A stretch of DNA of 63,580 nucleotides, taken from positions 75,550-139,129 of the forward strand of contig RWJK01001814.1 of assembly GCA_004335835.1 (NCBI GenBank), written 5' to 3'. The position numbers and the translations under genes were made by a program. This document shows positions 12,239 through 23,081 of this stretch, piece after piece; position 1 is the first letter of the stretch; each line of letters opens with the position of its first letter. The stretch comes from Scenedesmus sp. ARA3 (Eukaryota > Chlorophyta > Chlorophyceae > Sphaeropleales > Scenedesmaceae). Under the pieces are notes generated by a model, which saw nothing but the letters and a program-made list of their open reading frames with translations, made no database searches and was not told the DNA's origin.

Positions 12239-13465
12239 GATGTTGCTGCTGCAGGAGGGCTGCTAGTGGTGGTGTACAACTCCCTGGCATGGCCTAGGCA
12301 GGAGTGGGTGCGGGTGCCTGTGGCAGCAGCACACAACGCTCGCTACACAGTGCAAGGTGAGGGCGCTGCGGCTGCAGCAAATGTGTTTTGAGTGTGCCAA
12401 GGCCCATGGCAGCTGCGAGTACGGAATGTAGTAAAGCAGCAGAGTCTGCATGACACGTCGTGATGTTTCAATGCGGCCAAGGTTGCGCAAGCAGCAGCAT
12501 CCTGAGGCATGGCAAGATAGGGGTGTGCGGCTGCTGCCTTTCTTGTACGGTGGCAACTCGTGAAGCACACATAAGGCAGCAGCCAGCTGCCTTGCTGTAC
12601 CATCGCAAGTGCCTTGCATTTTGGCATCGCTTTGGGTGGCAGGTTGATGCATCATGCTCTGCTGACACACTCAAGTCTGATGCACCTGTCCCGCGCTTTT
12701 TGCAGCGGGCACTAGCGGCTCCAAAGCATATGAGCTGGGCAGATGCACACGAACATGCCAATAATATAGTTTAGTCAGCATGATATGCTGCTGTGTTCCG
12801 TTGACTGCCGCAGATGCGGATGGCAGCAGCCTGCCGAGTCAGCTGCTGTCAGTGCCCAGATGCTGTGCAGCAACCAGCTGCCTTGATTTTCGGGTTGTGT
12901 TGGCTTGCAGGATGATTCATCATGCTCTGCTGACGCACGCAGCCTGATGCGGCTGTCCTGCTTGTGGTGCCTCGCCTTGCACTGCTGTGTGCCTTGAGAC
13001 ATTCCATTATTGAGGTTCTGTTCAACTGCTAATAGCAATGTGGCGCATTGATGTGGAGCTTTCAGTTTGATATCACAGGTGTCTGTGCGTCTTGTCACCC
13101 TGCTGCTGCAGATGCTGATGGCAGCAGCCTGCCCAGCCAGCTGCTATCAGTGCCTCAGTCAACGCTGCAGCTGCAGCAGGGCCTGGCTGCTGCTGGCCTG
13201 GCTGGTGACCCTGCTGCTGCTGCAAGCAGCGAGCTAGTGTTTAAAGCTGAGCTGCCTCCAGTGGGCTATGCCAGCTTTGTAGTGCAGCAGCAGCACAGCA
13301 GCAGCAGCAGCAGCAGCAGCAGGGTGTTTGGAAACGCAGGCTCCCCTGCAGCAGCCACTGTGACGCAACAACTACACGAACTCCCTGCAGCTGCTGCAGC
13401 AGAAGATCCAGACGACCAAGAGCAGCACACGAGTGCCAGCCCAACATCCTCATCGCCACCATCAT

Positions 13466-13500
<35 letters not shown>

Positions 13501-15253
13501 CCACCAGCGCAGCAGCTGCGGCAGCTGTCCAACGGCCGCATCAACCTCACCCTGGACGCAGCAACTGGCCGCTTCTTCTCTGTGGCTGCTGCTGATGGGG
13601 CATGGGCCATGCGGCTGCGGCAGGAGATGATGTGGTACAAGAGCAGCAATGGGGAGGAGGAGGACCGCCAAACAAGCGGCGCGTACATCTTCAGGCCTGC
13701 AAAGGACGCCCCGGTGAGCTGCTGATGCACAGTGGAGAATTGTTATGCTTGCAAGAGCAGCAGCGGCAGCAGCAGCAGCAGCAGCAAAAGGAGCATACGG
13801 TATCCAGTGATGCTGTGTAATCGGTACATCTATCTCAGCCTGCAAAGGACGCCCCGGTGAGCTGCTGGCTGAGCGCAATACAGCGCCGTTTGCTGGCAGC
13901 AGTGGTGGCTGGTGGCAGATGCCGCAGCTATTGGTACCCGCAGCAGGGAATAGGCATCCCTCAGCGACTTGCCAACAACTCAGGCTTGCCCCATGCACCC
14001 ACTACTCCTTGATTGCCATCCACCACACATGCAGGTGGCGCAGCCACTTAGCTCTGAGCCCCTCAAAGTAACCATTGACTCAGGCCCGCTGCTGATTGAA
14101 GTGCGCCAGGCCTGGGCACCCTGGGCTTCATTAGTGACGCGGCTGTGGGCTGGCGCAGACTGGCTGGAGCAGCAGTGGAGTGTGGGGCCCATCCCTGCAG
14201 ATGGTGTGGGCAAGGAGATCGTCATCAGGAGCAGCACAGACCTGCAGTCAGGTGCGCAGCCTGCTGCTAATGTTGAATATGTGTCAGTGTGGCGGTGCAG
14301 CTGCAGCTCTGCCTGCTAGCATCATTTTGCGGCTGCCCTTGCTTCTTTCCAATGCCTCTACAGGCTGAAACGACTTCAGCATTGCACAATATAATCCCTT
14401 CCAGCACGAGCTCATGTGCTACTGCTGCTGCTGCTGCTGCTGCAGGCGGCCTGTTGTTCACGGACTCCAACGGCAGGGAGATGCTCACCCGCAAGCTCAA
14501 CGCCCGCCCCACCTGGCCCCTCACAGTGACGGAGCCCGTGGCAGGCAATTACTACCCCATCACTGCTGCTGCTGCCATCAGTGACGGCTGCATGGGTTTA
14601 GGGCTTGCCACTGACAGGGCGCAGGGCGCTGCCAGCCTGGCGGACGGCCAGCTGGAGGTGATGCTGCACAGGTGTGTGCTGCTGCTGCTGCTGCTGTCAT
14701 GATTGTGTTGGCAGTAGCTGCCTGGAGTGCCACAGACAGCTGCCGGTCTAACTGCTGTGAGAAACGCATTTGAGTGAGGCGTGTGACTGCTGCATCGCGT
14801 CTGTGCTGGTGCTCCATGCAGGCTGACTGCTGTTGACGATGCAAGAGGGGTAGGGGAGCCCCTCAACGAGACGCTGTGCGGCACCCCACCCGGCACCTGC
14901 CCTGCTGGCGGGCTGCCTGCACGCGGCAAGCACCTGCTGCTGCTGGGGCCTATGCAGACGCTGGACCCAGCTGCTGCTGCTGCAGAGCACTCATCTGATG
15001 CAGAGCACTCAGCTGCTGCAGAGCACTCAGCTGCACAGCACTCAGCTGATGGTGTTGGTGTAGGTGATTCTAGAATGACGAATGGTGCGGCTGCAAGTGG
15101 TGCTGGTGGTGGTGAGGCTGCAGGAGCCGATGGTTTGCAGCAGCAGGGCAGGCAGTGGCATGGCGTGCCGCGCATGCTACGCCAGGCGGCGCAGCTGCTG
15201 AACGATCCAGTGCTGATGGCGTTCGGCCAGCTGCCAGCAGCAAGCAATGCACC

Positions 15254-15298
<45 letters not shown>

Positions 15299-16083
15299 TG
15301 GGGCCACCGCAGGCGTGATCAGCAGCCTGGGGCTTGCAGGGAGATGGTCGGGCCTGGCACCAGCAGCAGCAGCAGCAGCAACAGGATGTGTTGGAGGTGC
15401 TGCTGCTGCTGCTGCTGCTGTGGCGGCTGGGCTGCCTGCCAATGTGCACCTGCTGACGCTGATGCGTGCGGAGGAGGGTGACGCCTCTCACCTCATCATA
15501 CGGCTGGCCCACAACTTCCAGGTGTGTGCAGCAGCTGCAGCAGCAGCAGCAGCAGCAGGCTACAGTGTATGGAGCTAGCCGGTAGCAGCGTTGTGCAGCA
15601 GCTCCCTTGCATGCAGAGGAATGTAGGCCATGCTGCCGCATGTTTGGTAAGCGTGGAAAACTAGAGCCGTGCATGGAAATTGGCTGTTGGTGGCTGTACG
15701 TAATGCAGTGTAGTGCAGCATCACTGCTTTTGCTGCAGTGGGCTCTGACGCGCATGAACTGCTGTTGCTGTTGCTGCTGCTGCTGCAGGTGGATGAGGAC
15801 CAGCAGCTCTCGCAGCCGGCACGCGTTGACCTGGCACAGCTGCTCAGTCCTGCATTCCACATCACATCCACAACGGAGCTGAGCCTAACTGCTAATCAGC
15901 GCAAGGCAGACATGCCTAAGCCCAGGGCTTGGAGGGCAGAGCAGGAACCCCTGGGCCATGACAGTCAACAGAGCAGTGGCAGCAGCAGCAGCAGTGGGGC
16001 TGGCATGGCAGCTGCCGGCGCGTATCCACGCTGGGGTGGGGTTTTGGGGGCGAGCAGTAAGTGTGGCAGCAGGAGCGCTGATC

Positions 16084-16118
<35 letters not shown>

Positions 16119-16241
16119 TGGGCAAGTAGCGCTGGAGAGCCGTACAACATCTGGGAGCACCCTGGTGATCATGGCAGCGTGGTTGAGCTGTTTCCCATGG
16201 AGATCAGGACATGGCTGGTTGAGGTGGAAGCATGCGTCTAA
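7493..16241 (+). CDS. MAN2B1: Lysosomal-type alpha-mannosidase (GH38)
   Basis: Fifteen exons close in frame to 1490 residues: 7493-7602, 7930-8035, 8353-8436, 8695-8861, 9081-9219, 9498-9662, 10025-10188, 10564-10721, 10912-11344, 11608-12356, 13112-13713, 14035-14251, 14446-14671, 14822-15521, 15789-16241. The first intron appears to use a GC donor (AG/GCAAGC). The N-terminus is a signal peptide ([13 protein letters not shown]). Visible GH38 residues: the zinc site HTHDD (about 49-53), nucleophile Asp173 in QIDPFGHS, acid/base Asp297 in MGSDFEYA, and zinc His in HHDAITGT (about 491-492). The enzyme trims alpha-mannose from N-glycans in the vacuole or lysosome. It is longer than the usual roughly 1000 residues because Ala/Gln/Ser runs encoded by CAG repeats interrupt the loops and the C-terminal beta domains. 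The start is chosen for the signal peptide and the YNTSSS motif before the catalytic domain. Confidence 0.93.
9268..9425 (+). repeat. Mannosidase exon 5 tail copy and exon 6 head copy
   Basis: At 9268-9295 a short copy of the exon 5 end (GGGCTTACTACCAG/GTGGGCC) lies 76 bp after the original. At 9379-9425 a copy of the exon 6 head reads [13 protein letters not shown] behind CTTGCAG, against [13 protein letters not shown] in the real exon at 9498. Confidence 0.85.
12809..12870 (+). repeat. Copy of mannosidase exon 11 head
   Basis: GCCGCAG followed by [15 protein letters not shown] lies about 300 bp before the real exon 11 (13112). It diverges after about 48 bp. Confidence 0.85.
13836..13866 (+). 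repeat. Copy of mannosidase exon 11 tail and donor
   Basis: CTGCAAAGGACGCCCCG/GTG at 13840 repeats the exon 11 end at 13697-13714, together with the following intron bases GAGCTGCTG. Confidence 0.9.
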
Positions 16242-16889
16242 TATATAGCAGCAGTGCTGCCGCGTCTGACGTTTGGGCCGAGGGTCACGTGAAGGATGTT
16301 GATAGCAGCACAGGGGGTGCGACCTATTGCCAGGCAAGTCGCATGTGCCGGGAGTACTGCCCACGTGGCACCTCCCGACAATCGTTGACCAGTACATGTA
16401 TGACAGCGCAAGCTCTGCTTGTAATCATACATATACCATTGTTCATGTTATCGTGTCAAGCCTCGCGGTTGGTGGGAGCTGGTCGGGGGCGTGCAGGAGT
16501 TTGACGGGCAGGTCGTTGTGTCACACCCTTGCACTTGATAAGCAACCTTCCGCACCTCAGCCTGCATAGCTCTCCTGCGCCCTTCAACAACTTCAGTCAT
16601 TTACAGCCAAGCCACCGTCGAACAGGTGTGGGTTACCTCCGCTTTGCCTGCAACACGCCAACAACGAGCTGCATTGAAGCAGTGGGAATCACATAGCTGT
16701 CTTTGAAGTGCTTTCTGTACGCTGTATGATGCGGGTGAAGCAGCTGCAGCGGTCTGTGTGCTTGCCAGCTGGAACGGTGCTGATGCAGGCACCGTGCCAA
16801 ACTGCACTGATCGGACCCTCCAAAAGCATGATATGTTGCCGTATTTACTGATCTGCATGTTTGCTGTTGCACGCAGGCACAGAAGCAAC
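16242..16889. other. Intergenic, mannosidase 3' UTR and 5' UTR of the next gene
   Basis: TGTAA at 16420-16424 is a likely poly(A) signal. Position 16626 (CAG/GTGTGG) to 16876 (ACGCAG) is a possible 5' UTR intron of the next gene, as its acceptor lies 13 bp before the ATG. The paralogue at 19658 has the same arrangement. Confidence 0.5.
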
Positions 16890-17859
16890 ATGGCCAAGTT
16901 CACCACCGTCGTGCTTTGCCTGGCCGTTGTGCTGGCAGCTGCCTCATATACAGCTGGTGAGCACCCTCGAACACTTCTAACTCATGTCGCGAGCGTAGTA
17001 CAGCCGCGCAGCTGTCGTTCATGCCTGCGGGTGTAACCACCGTGTGCTGCAGCAGCAGGTGACAGCTGCAGCAGCTGCCGGGGCCGGTAGCATGCGGATC
17101 CCGTGCATGAATACAGCTGCACGCGGTAGCTGCAGAATATCTTTCCTTTACTTTGCCTCAAGCCGCTCTTACTCTGTTGCAGCGCATCATACATTGTTAG
17201 CTGTCCTCGGTTCAACAGCAGTGCAACTGCCTGCTGAACAACCCAGCATCTGCCTCCTGAGCTAGCAGCTGTTCACCCTGCTCACTTACACATCTGCTGC
17301 TGCTGCTGCAGAGGCCAACCCTCTTGACAGCCTGACCAAGGCCGTGACTAGCGCAGTCAACGCCACCACATCTGGTGTGACCAGCGCGGTCAACACTGTC
17401 GGTGGCGGTGTCAAGGGCGCAGGTGCGCGCTGCAGCAGCACACGCTCTGTTGCCAAGGCCACAAGGCCATGATACTCTCCACTATGCTTGCAAAATCCTT
17501 CTTTATGTAGATACGGCGGGCAGCCCACAAACATGTGCTATTGCTGCGGCATTGGTGACGTTTGACCCATTCCCTTTCTCCCGCTGCTGCTGCTGCGGTG
17601 CCTTTTTTTGCCCATATCCTCCCACTCATCCTCCTGCTGCTGCTGCTGCCGCGCAGTCAACGCCACCAAGAACGCCGGTGCCACCGCAGTCAACGCCACC
17701 ACCACTGCCGCTAAGGATGTGGGCAGCGGCGTCACAAACGCTACCGAGGCCATTGCATCTGCCGTGACCCCCAAGAAGTCTGCTGCTGCCTCCGTGACTG
17801 CCAGCGCTGCTGTTGCCGGCGCTGCTGTCGCCGGCGCCGCCATGCTGCTGCTGCTGTAA
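16890..17859 (+). CDS. Small secreted, probably GPI-anchored Ala/Thr/Val-rich protein
   Basis: Exons 16890-16956, 17312-17422 and 17657-17859 close in phase to 126 residues. MAKFTTVVLCLAVVLAAASY is a signal peptide. The middle is built of repeated AVNATTS/AVNATKN-like units with many NAT sequons (possible N-glycosylation). The C-terminus (small residues, then AAVAGAAVAGAAMLLLL) has the form of a GPI-anchor signal. It is paralogous to the gene 1.8 kb downstream: same first residues (MAKF), same ending (a hydrophobic stretch then LLLL), same intron position after the signal peptide. The function is unknown; a cell-wall or arabinogalactan-like surface protein is inference. Confidence 0.8.
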
Positions 17860-18290
17860 GCAGCCCGGTGCTGTAGGCCAGTACACTGCGTCTTGGCACT
17901 GCTCTGGTGTTGGCCGGACAAGCGGGCAGCTGTTGAAGGTGTCATTGATTGCACACAAAATGTGTGGTGGGGGATGGCGCACCAGATGCTGTTTTGTGGG
18001 GGTGCCCAGGGCTGCAGCGAATATTGCAGCTTGGCCACCAGTGTCGGCGGGTGTTCTGGTTCTGCCAAACAAGAAATGTGATTCATCTAACATGATCATT
18101 CAGCAGTGACTGCACCATACAACCTTTTTAAGCATATCCTGCGAAGACAGCCAGTGATTCCTAAATGTGATTGGCTGTGTTGGCTTGGTTGCTGACATCA
18201 TGATGCCCTGCTGCTGTAATAGCAGCTGGTGGCTTGCCTACCAGGCTAACAAACAAAAACATATGGAACAGTTGTTGGTGGGTTTGTTGT

Positions 18291-18338
18291 GGGTTTGATC
18301 CTCGCGACCTGCTGCTGCTGAGCTTACCGACTGAGCCA
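18291..18338 (-). mobile_element. tRNA-like internal promoter, possible SINE head
   Basis: On the minus strand TGGCTCAGTCGG (18338 to 18327) fits the A box TRGCNNARYNGG. GGATCAAACCC (18301 to 18291) fits the B box GGTTCGANNCC with two mismatches, 25 bp later. No complete tRNA cloverleaf or anticodon arm can be folded, so a tRNA-derived SINE or a decayed tRNA is more likely than a functional tRNA. Confidence 0.4.
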
Positions 18339-19300
18339 GCAGCTACAGCCTGGGGGCCATTTTGTAGCAATGGCAGTTGATCAGCTGAGGAATCTCTTTG
18401 GCCATGTTAGAACTTGGATGGCACTTCATAATCGTGCTGTCCAGCCTGACATGCTCCTGAGGAGCAAGATGCTGTGAGGGCGCACCCTTCCATGCTATTG
18501 AATTTTTTGCAGCGATGGGTTTGCGCGCACTTGCCATGATGCCAGTGCAGCTGAGCGGCAGCCATCAACCTTTGCTGATGAGTTGAAGTTGTGATGCACC
18601 AGCAGGAAGTGCTGATGCAGCCAGCATTGTGTAACAGCTTGACTTGCTGTTGGCGTGGGTGTCGCTCTGCGGGTGACATCTGACAACATGCTTGTCATAG
18701 TCACTTGCCTCGTCACGGTGCAAATTGACAACATGAAGAAATGACAAATTTGTGCTCGTGCAGCGTGCGTGATATGAGAGTTACAGGTCGCACACTAATG
18801 ACATGTCAGCAGCGGTGCCGCACATACAGTGCTGCAGCTTATTACATGAGGGCACCAAGCAGGGTGTCACAGGGAGCTCGCCTTGCACCAACACACTACA
18901 AACCAGCGATGCCAGCCTCCAAATCTTTGAGTCCAACAGTTAGGCTTTTGAACCGGTTTGCTGCCTGTACTATGAGCAGACCTGCACAGCCTGAGGGGCG
19001 ATATGACCGGGTGTGACAGCTTTGCCATGCTTTTGAGCACGCTGACATGTGGGTTGCATGTCACACTACCCGTAGTGTTGCGGGGGTGCGCACCCGACCA
19101 GCGTGCACACAGCGGTTTCAAATTTGACTTTGCCGGCAAGTTTTGAACATGGTTGCTGTGATAGGAGCACAGATCAGGTCAATACAGCCTCATTCAAGCG
19201 TGAGCCGAAAAATAAAACGAAGAAGCCAGCCGAAGTGTCGGGAGACCCCAACGGACAGTGTTCGTCATGTGTCATTCGGAGCTGCAGCTGCTGCCTTGAG

Positions 19301-19306
19301 TATAAA
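19301..19306 (+). promoter_or_regulatory. TATA box of the second GPI-like gene
   Basis: TATAAA in the context GAGTATAAACC lies about 80 bp before a donor (CAG/GTGAGT at 19385). The matching acceptor (CACGCAG, 19648) is 9 bp before the ATG. This fits a short 5' UTR exon at about 19330-19384. Confidence 0.55.
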
Positions 19307-19657
19307 CCGGGCAGTCACGGTGAGAGCACTAAACTCGCAGCAGATCTTCTATTACATTGCTTGTTGTCGCGCAGCAGTTTACAGGTGAGTGCGGACAGCT
19401 CAGCTGCAGTGTGAAGGGCCACGATCCAGCAAGCTGCCGTGCCGTGCTGTTTCCTCAAGCGCTTTTATGTTTGATCAATCGCAGCGGACCATCAATGCGA
19501 GGCAACCAGCAGCGATACAGCTGTGATCACGTCCCGGGTCCGGGCGCTCTGGAAGCATACGCAGCTGTTCATTCATGTTGTTTGTATTAATGCGGAATTA
19601 TTTCTGAATGTGCTGAGCGCTTTTGCCGCTGCACGTGTTTTCACGCAGATCAACAAG

Positions 19658-20772
19658 ATGGCCAAGTTCGCCACCATTTGCATCCTGTTGGCAGTGGCTG
19701 CCATCTCTGCCCGTAAGTACACACAAACACAGTGCGCAGCAGTACTGATGGGAGCAGCGCAGCAGCAGGCGCCTGGATGTCTGTGTCACCCGAGCCTTTG
19801 CGACAGCGACCGTTTGGACTGTGATCACAGCAAACGCTTAGCGCTGCTCAGCGGTTGATATTTGCACACATCGCCTCAAATGTGCGGCTGAATGGTGCGT
19901 TCTAGCGATCTCGCATGACCTTGGCTAACTGACTGGCTGACGTGCCTGTTTGTTGTGCTGTCGCATCCTGTCCTGCCGAATGCCTCCACAGAGGCCCAGC
20001 CAGGTGAGCAAAGCGTGAAAGGCAGCCTGGCGCGGCTTAATCTATCAGCTTGCAGCACACTCAGCACGCACAGTGCACTGCAGCAGCTGTCAGCAGCAAC
20101 CACCGCGGCCTGCCAGCAGCTGCTCAGCTGCAGACACCTGGCAGCAACACGTGCACTCCTTCATGCAAGCCAGCTTGCCAAGCCTGCCTACAACATGACA
20201 GCCCAGCCACTGGCAAGCTACACATTTGTGGTAGCTTGCTGATGTGTGTGTGTGTGTGTGTGCTGTCATAAGCATACGTGCCACCAACGTTACCACCCTG
20301 CATTCACCTGACACAAACATCCACTGCCTGCCCAACTTGCCATGCAGCTGCTACTGCGGCAAAGGTGGCCAACGCCACTGCCACTGCTGTCAAGACAGCG
20401 GTCGCGCCTGCTGCTACTGCCAAGCCCGCTACCCCCGCCGCCACCACCGCCCCTGCCGCGACCGCCAAGCCTGCAGCAACCACCACCGCCCCCGCTGCCA
20501 CTGCCAAGCCCGCCGCAGCTGCCACCACCGCCCCTACTGCAACAGCCAAGCCCGCAGCTGAGCCCACTGCCATGCCTGCCGCAACCAGGGACGCAACCAT
20601 GCCCGCCGCCGGTGCAGGTGCCGCCACTGCTACTGCTGCCACACCTGCCGCAGAACCCGCAGCTGCGCCAGCCCCTGCTCCAGCACCCGCACCCAAGTCC
20701 TCTGCCACCGTGGCTGCAGGCTCTGCTGCTGTTGCTGGTGTGGTGGGTGCTGCCGTGCTGCTGCTGCTGTAA
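19658..20772 (+). CDS. Secreted Ala/Pro/Thr-rich, probably GPI-anchored protein
   Basis: Exons 19658-19712, 19992-20003 (a 12-bp micro-exon, AGGCCCAGCCAG) and 20348-20772 close in phase to 163 residues. MAKFATICILLAVAAISA is the signal peptide. The body repeats ATAKPA and TTAPAATAKPA units, then APAPAPAPAPK, resembling arabinogalactan-protein backbones whose Pro may be hydroxylated and glycosylated. The ending SSATVAAGSAAVAGVVGAAV plus LLLL is a GPI-anchor-like signal shared with the upstream paralogue. The micro-exon is supported because skipping it would change no frame, yet including it keeps the QAQP start seen as EANP in the paralogue. No enzymatic domain is present. Confidence 0.78.
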
Positions 20773-21670
20773 GCAGCGGAGTCGACACAAGCATGTGATG
20801 ATGCTCAGCAGGGCCGCAGCATGTGCAGCAAGATGATGGAGTTGCTGCACTGCTGCTGGCGCTGCTGCGGCTGATTAGCAGCCAGCTTTGGCTGTGTGCT
20901 TAACCTGATCAGAAAAGGAATGGTCCCGGTGGGTGGTTGACAGGTCATTGCATGTTGCGGCTGGCTCCTTGTGCGGCACGTTGCTCTCCTGTTGATTGAG
21001 AGCATGGCGTGCTGCTGCTTGGAGTGCAGTAGCTTCAGTTTTCATGGCCTGCAACCTGATGGCTGATGGTGCATGTGCATGGGGTTTTCCGCGTGTTTTG
21101 GAACGTTGGTGCTGCACAGCGCATCACAGTTGGTTGACTTGGGAAAGAGTTCCTTGATGGACCTTTGTTACCTTGATAGATTGTGTGCATTCGCCTGTTT
21201 GTTGTACATGACATGCTGTGATGACCTTGTGCCCTGATCTGCGCATTGGCTTGCGCTGTTTGCAACACGCTGCAGCGCTGCTTGCGCGTTCAGTGGTTCA
21301 AGTGAGCCAGGTGTTGCATCCTACATGCACTATGTTGGGTCTCCTGATGCATAAAGCCAGCATGCACTGGCACAAGCCGTGGCAGCGCTGCCGGCGATGT
21401 GCTGATTGCATGGACAAACTGCAAGGCTGCAGATGAGGCAGCGGCACATGCCGACATACTCGATTGTGTGTGGCTTGTGCTGCTTTGTGATGCGCCAGTG
21501 TTGTGCCTGCGGAAATGGCCTGGCACTGATTTTTGCCATGATGAGGACCGGGCAGAGTGATGGTACTCCCAATGACGTTGATAATATGGCTTGTTTGGTA
21601 ACACGATGCCGACCATCCAGGAGAAGCAAATGAGGCTGTTACAGTCAATGAACTTGCTACAGATCCCTTC

Positions 21671-21736
21671 AACAGATCAGTCCATCATCATCATCATCAT
21701 GTTACTCATCAAGCCATAGCATAACAGATCAGTCCA
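21671..21736 (-). mobile_element. 38-bp non-LTR retrotransposon tail with 14-bp target duplication
   Basis: The insert 21685-21722 reads on the minus strand ATGCTATGGCTTGATG, then AGTAAC and (ATG)n. It is bounded by perfect 14-bp direct repeats AACAGATCAGTCCA (21671-21684 and 21723-21736). The repeats mark insertion by target-primed reverse transcription, and the short length marks extreme 5' truncation. Confidence 0.75.
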
Positions 21737-22419
21737 ACAGAGCTGCGGTCTGCAGCCTCTCCGTCTTGCCACAAACCGATGGAGTAACACAGGTGTCATG
21801 CAGAATGACGAATTCTAGACAAAGCCAGGATCCAACGGACGCTGGCACCTGCGTATCTGCCCTGAAAGTTGAAACCTCATCAGGCCACACGGTCCCTTGG
21901 CAACCAGCTGAAAACACCCCGGTGTATGTTTAAGAGCAGGCAAACAGCGGCCCTGCACTCCATTGCAACCTGTGCAACCAGTAACTGCAGCACCAGCGGC
22001 ACGTGGCAGCAACAAGGAGCGCTGCTTTGATACCTTTGTATGAAAGGCTCATGCTCGAACACTTGAAACTGAAACTGAAATACACATCAGTACACCAGGC
22101 ATCTACAAGACGAGAAGAGGCATGCTACTAGCATAGCGTGCACAACCATAGCTGCCGGCAACTTTCAGCAGCCCTACTGCAACAGCAGGCGCAACCTCAA
22201 ACACGCGATACATTCCCGGAACGCTGGGCCAGCGCACAACAGCCCTCCTATGTGTACACCGCTGAGCAAGCAATCTGATGTGACTGAAACAGCAGCAACA
22301 GCTTTGGCAGACCCATGGTTTCGCAGGCCATGCAGCAACAACAACATAAACGCCTGCAGCGCTTACAAACTACACTTTGATACATGCCGTGAACGAGAAG
22401 ATGCTGCACATAGAAGCTC

Positions 22420-22487
22420 AGGGCTGGCATCTGGCGTTGATGCTATGGCTTGATGGGTAACATGATGATGATGAGGGCCGGCATCTG
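22420..22487 (+). mobile_element. 40-bp copy of the same LINE tail, opposite orientation
   Basis: GATGCTATGGCTTGATGGG, TAAC and (ATG)n at 22434-22473 match the insert at 21685 in reverse orientation. The flanks AGGGCTGGCATCTG (22420-22433) and AGGGCCGGCATCTG (22474-22487) are 13/14 identical, a target site duplication with one later change. Confidence 0.72.
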
Positions 22488-22556
22488 AAACTTGATAGGG
22501 TTGTGCATTCCTGATGAAGCCAACTACACGTTGAGCAACCGCCACTGCTACGCTGT

Positions 22557-22588
<32 letters not shown>

Positions 22589-22856
22589 GAAGATTAGAAG
22601 AACACTTCCAGTATAAAATGTGATTGACGGATGCCACATAACTGTTGAACTTCGGAGCTTCAGCGGGTAGGTGCGTGGCGCGAGCCTGCACATTGTGTGG
22701 AGAGTGTGATGTGCCTAGTGTGATGCATGCTATGATGTTTGTGCTGCTGCTCTACCCTTTAGCTGATGTGCAAGCGCAACCATCATCGTCCTGGCAGTTG
22801 TAGCTGAGCTTACGCGCCTGGCAGGTGCACCTTTAAGTTGAGGCAGGAGTCAGCAG

Positions 22857-23070
22857 ATTGCAGCAACAAATTATGCTTGCTCCAAGTCGTGATACAGCAC
22901 AACAACAGCAAACCAAAGGCAAGCAGCTGCTGCTGCCATGTGCTGCTGCTATCAATAGCCGATCACGAGAGAGCTGACTGCAGCAGTGCAGTTTGCTTGC
23001 GCCAAGCTGTGAAACAGGACGACAACATCTACAAACCACAGGCAAGCAGCTGCGTGCTGTTGCCATGTGC
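22857..23070. repeat. Two-copy tandem repeat of about 115 bp
   Basis: Segments starting at about 22857 and 22976 share GATTGCAGCA/GACTGCAGCA, GCTTGCTCCAAG/GCTTGCGCCAAG, ACAAACCACAGGCAAGCAGC-like sequence and CTGTTGCCATGTGCTACTGC-like ends. The copies are diverged and lie just downstream of the minus-strand cysteine-rich gene. Confidence 0.7.
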
Positions 23071-23081
23071 TACTGCTCTTC

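Larger units (their letters stand above)
17860..19657. other. Intergenic between the two GPI-like genes
   Basis: No convincing gene. The stretch holds a tRNA-like A/B-box pair (18291-18338, minus), a TATAAA at 19301 and a putative 5' UTR intron (19385-19648). The remainder shows no coding pattern on either strand. Confidence 0.5.
20773..23081. other. Non-coding region with retroelement scraps
   Basis: I found no gene. It contains two tiny LINE-tail insertions (21685-21722 and 22434-22473), a CAG run at 22560-22587 and a two-copy tandem repeat at 22857-23070. Short open frames here lack codon or domain patterns. Confidence 0.5.

Noticed and set aside
18285..18345. Functional tRNA gene
   Set aside because: A and B boxes fit but no acceptor stem or anticodon arm can be paired.
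20290..20850. Gly/Cys-rich minus-strand frame
   Set aside because: It is the antisense shadow of the Ala/Pro-rich exon.
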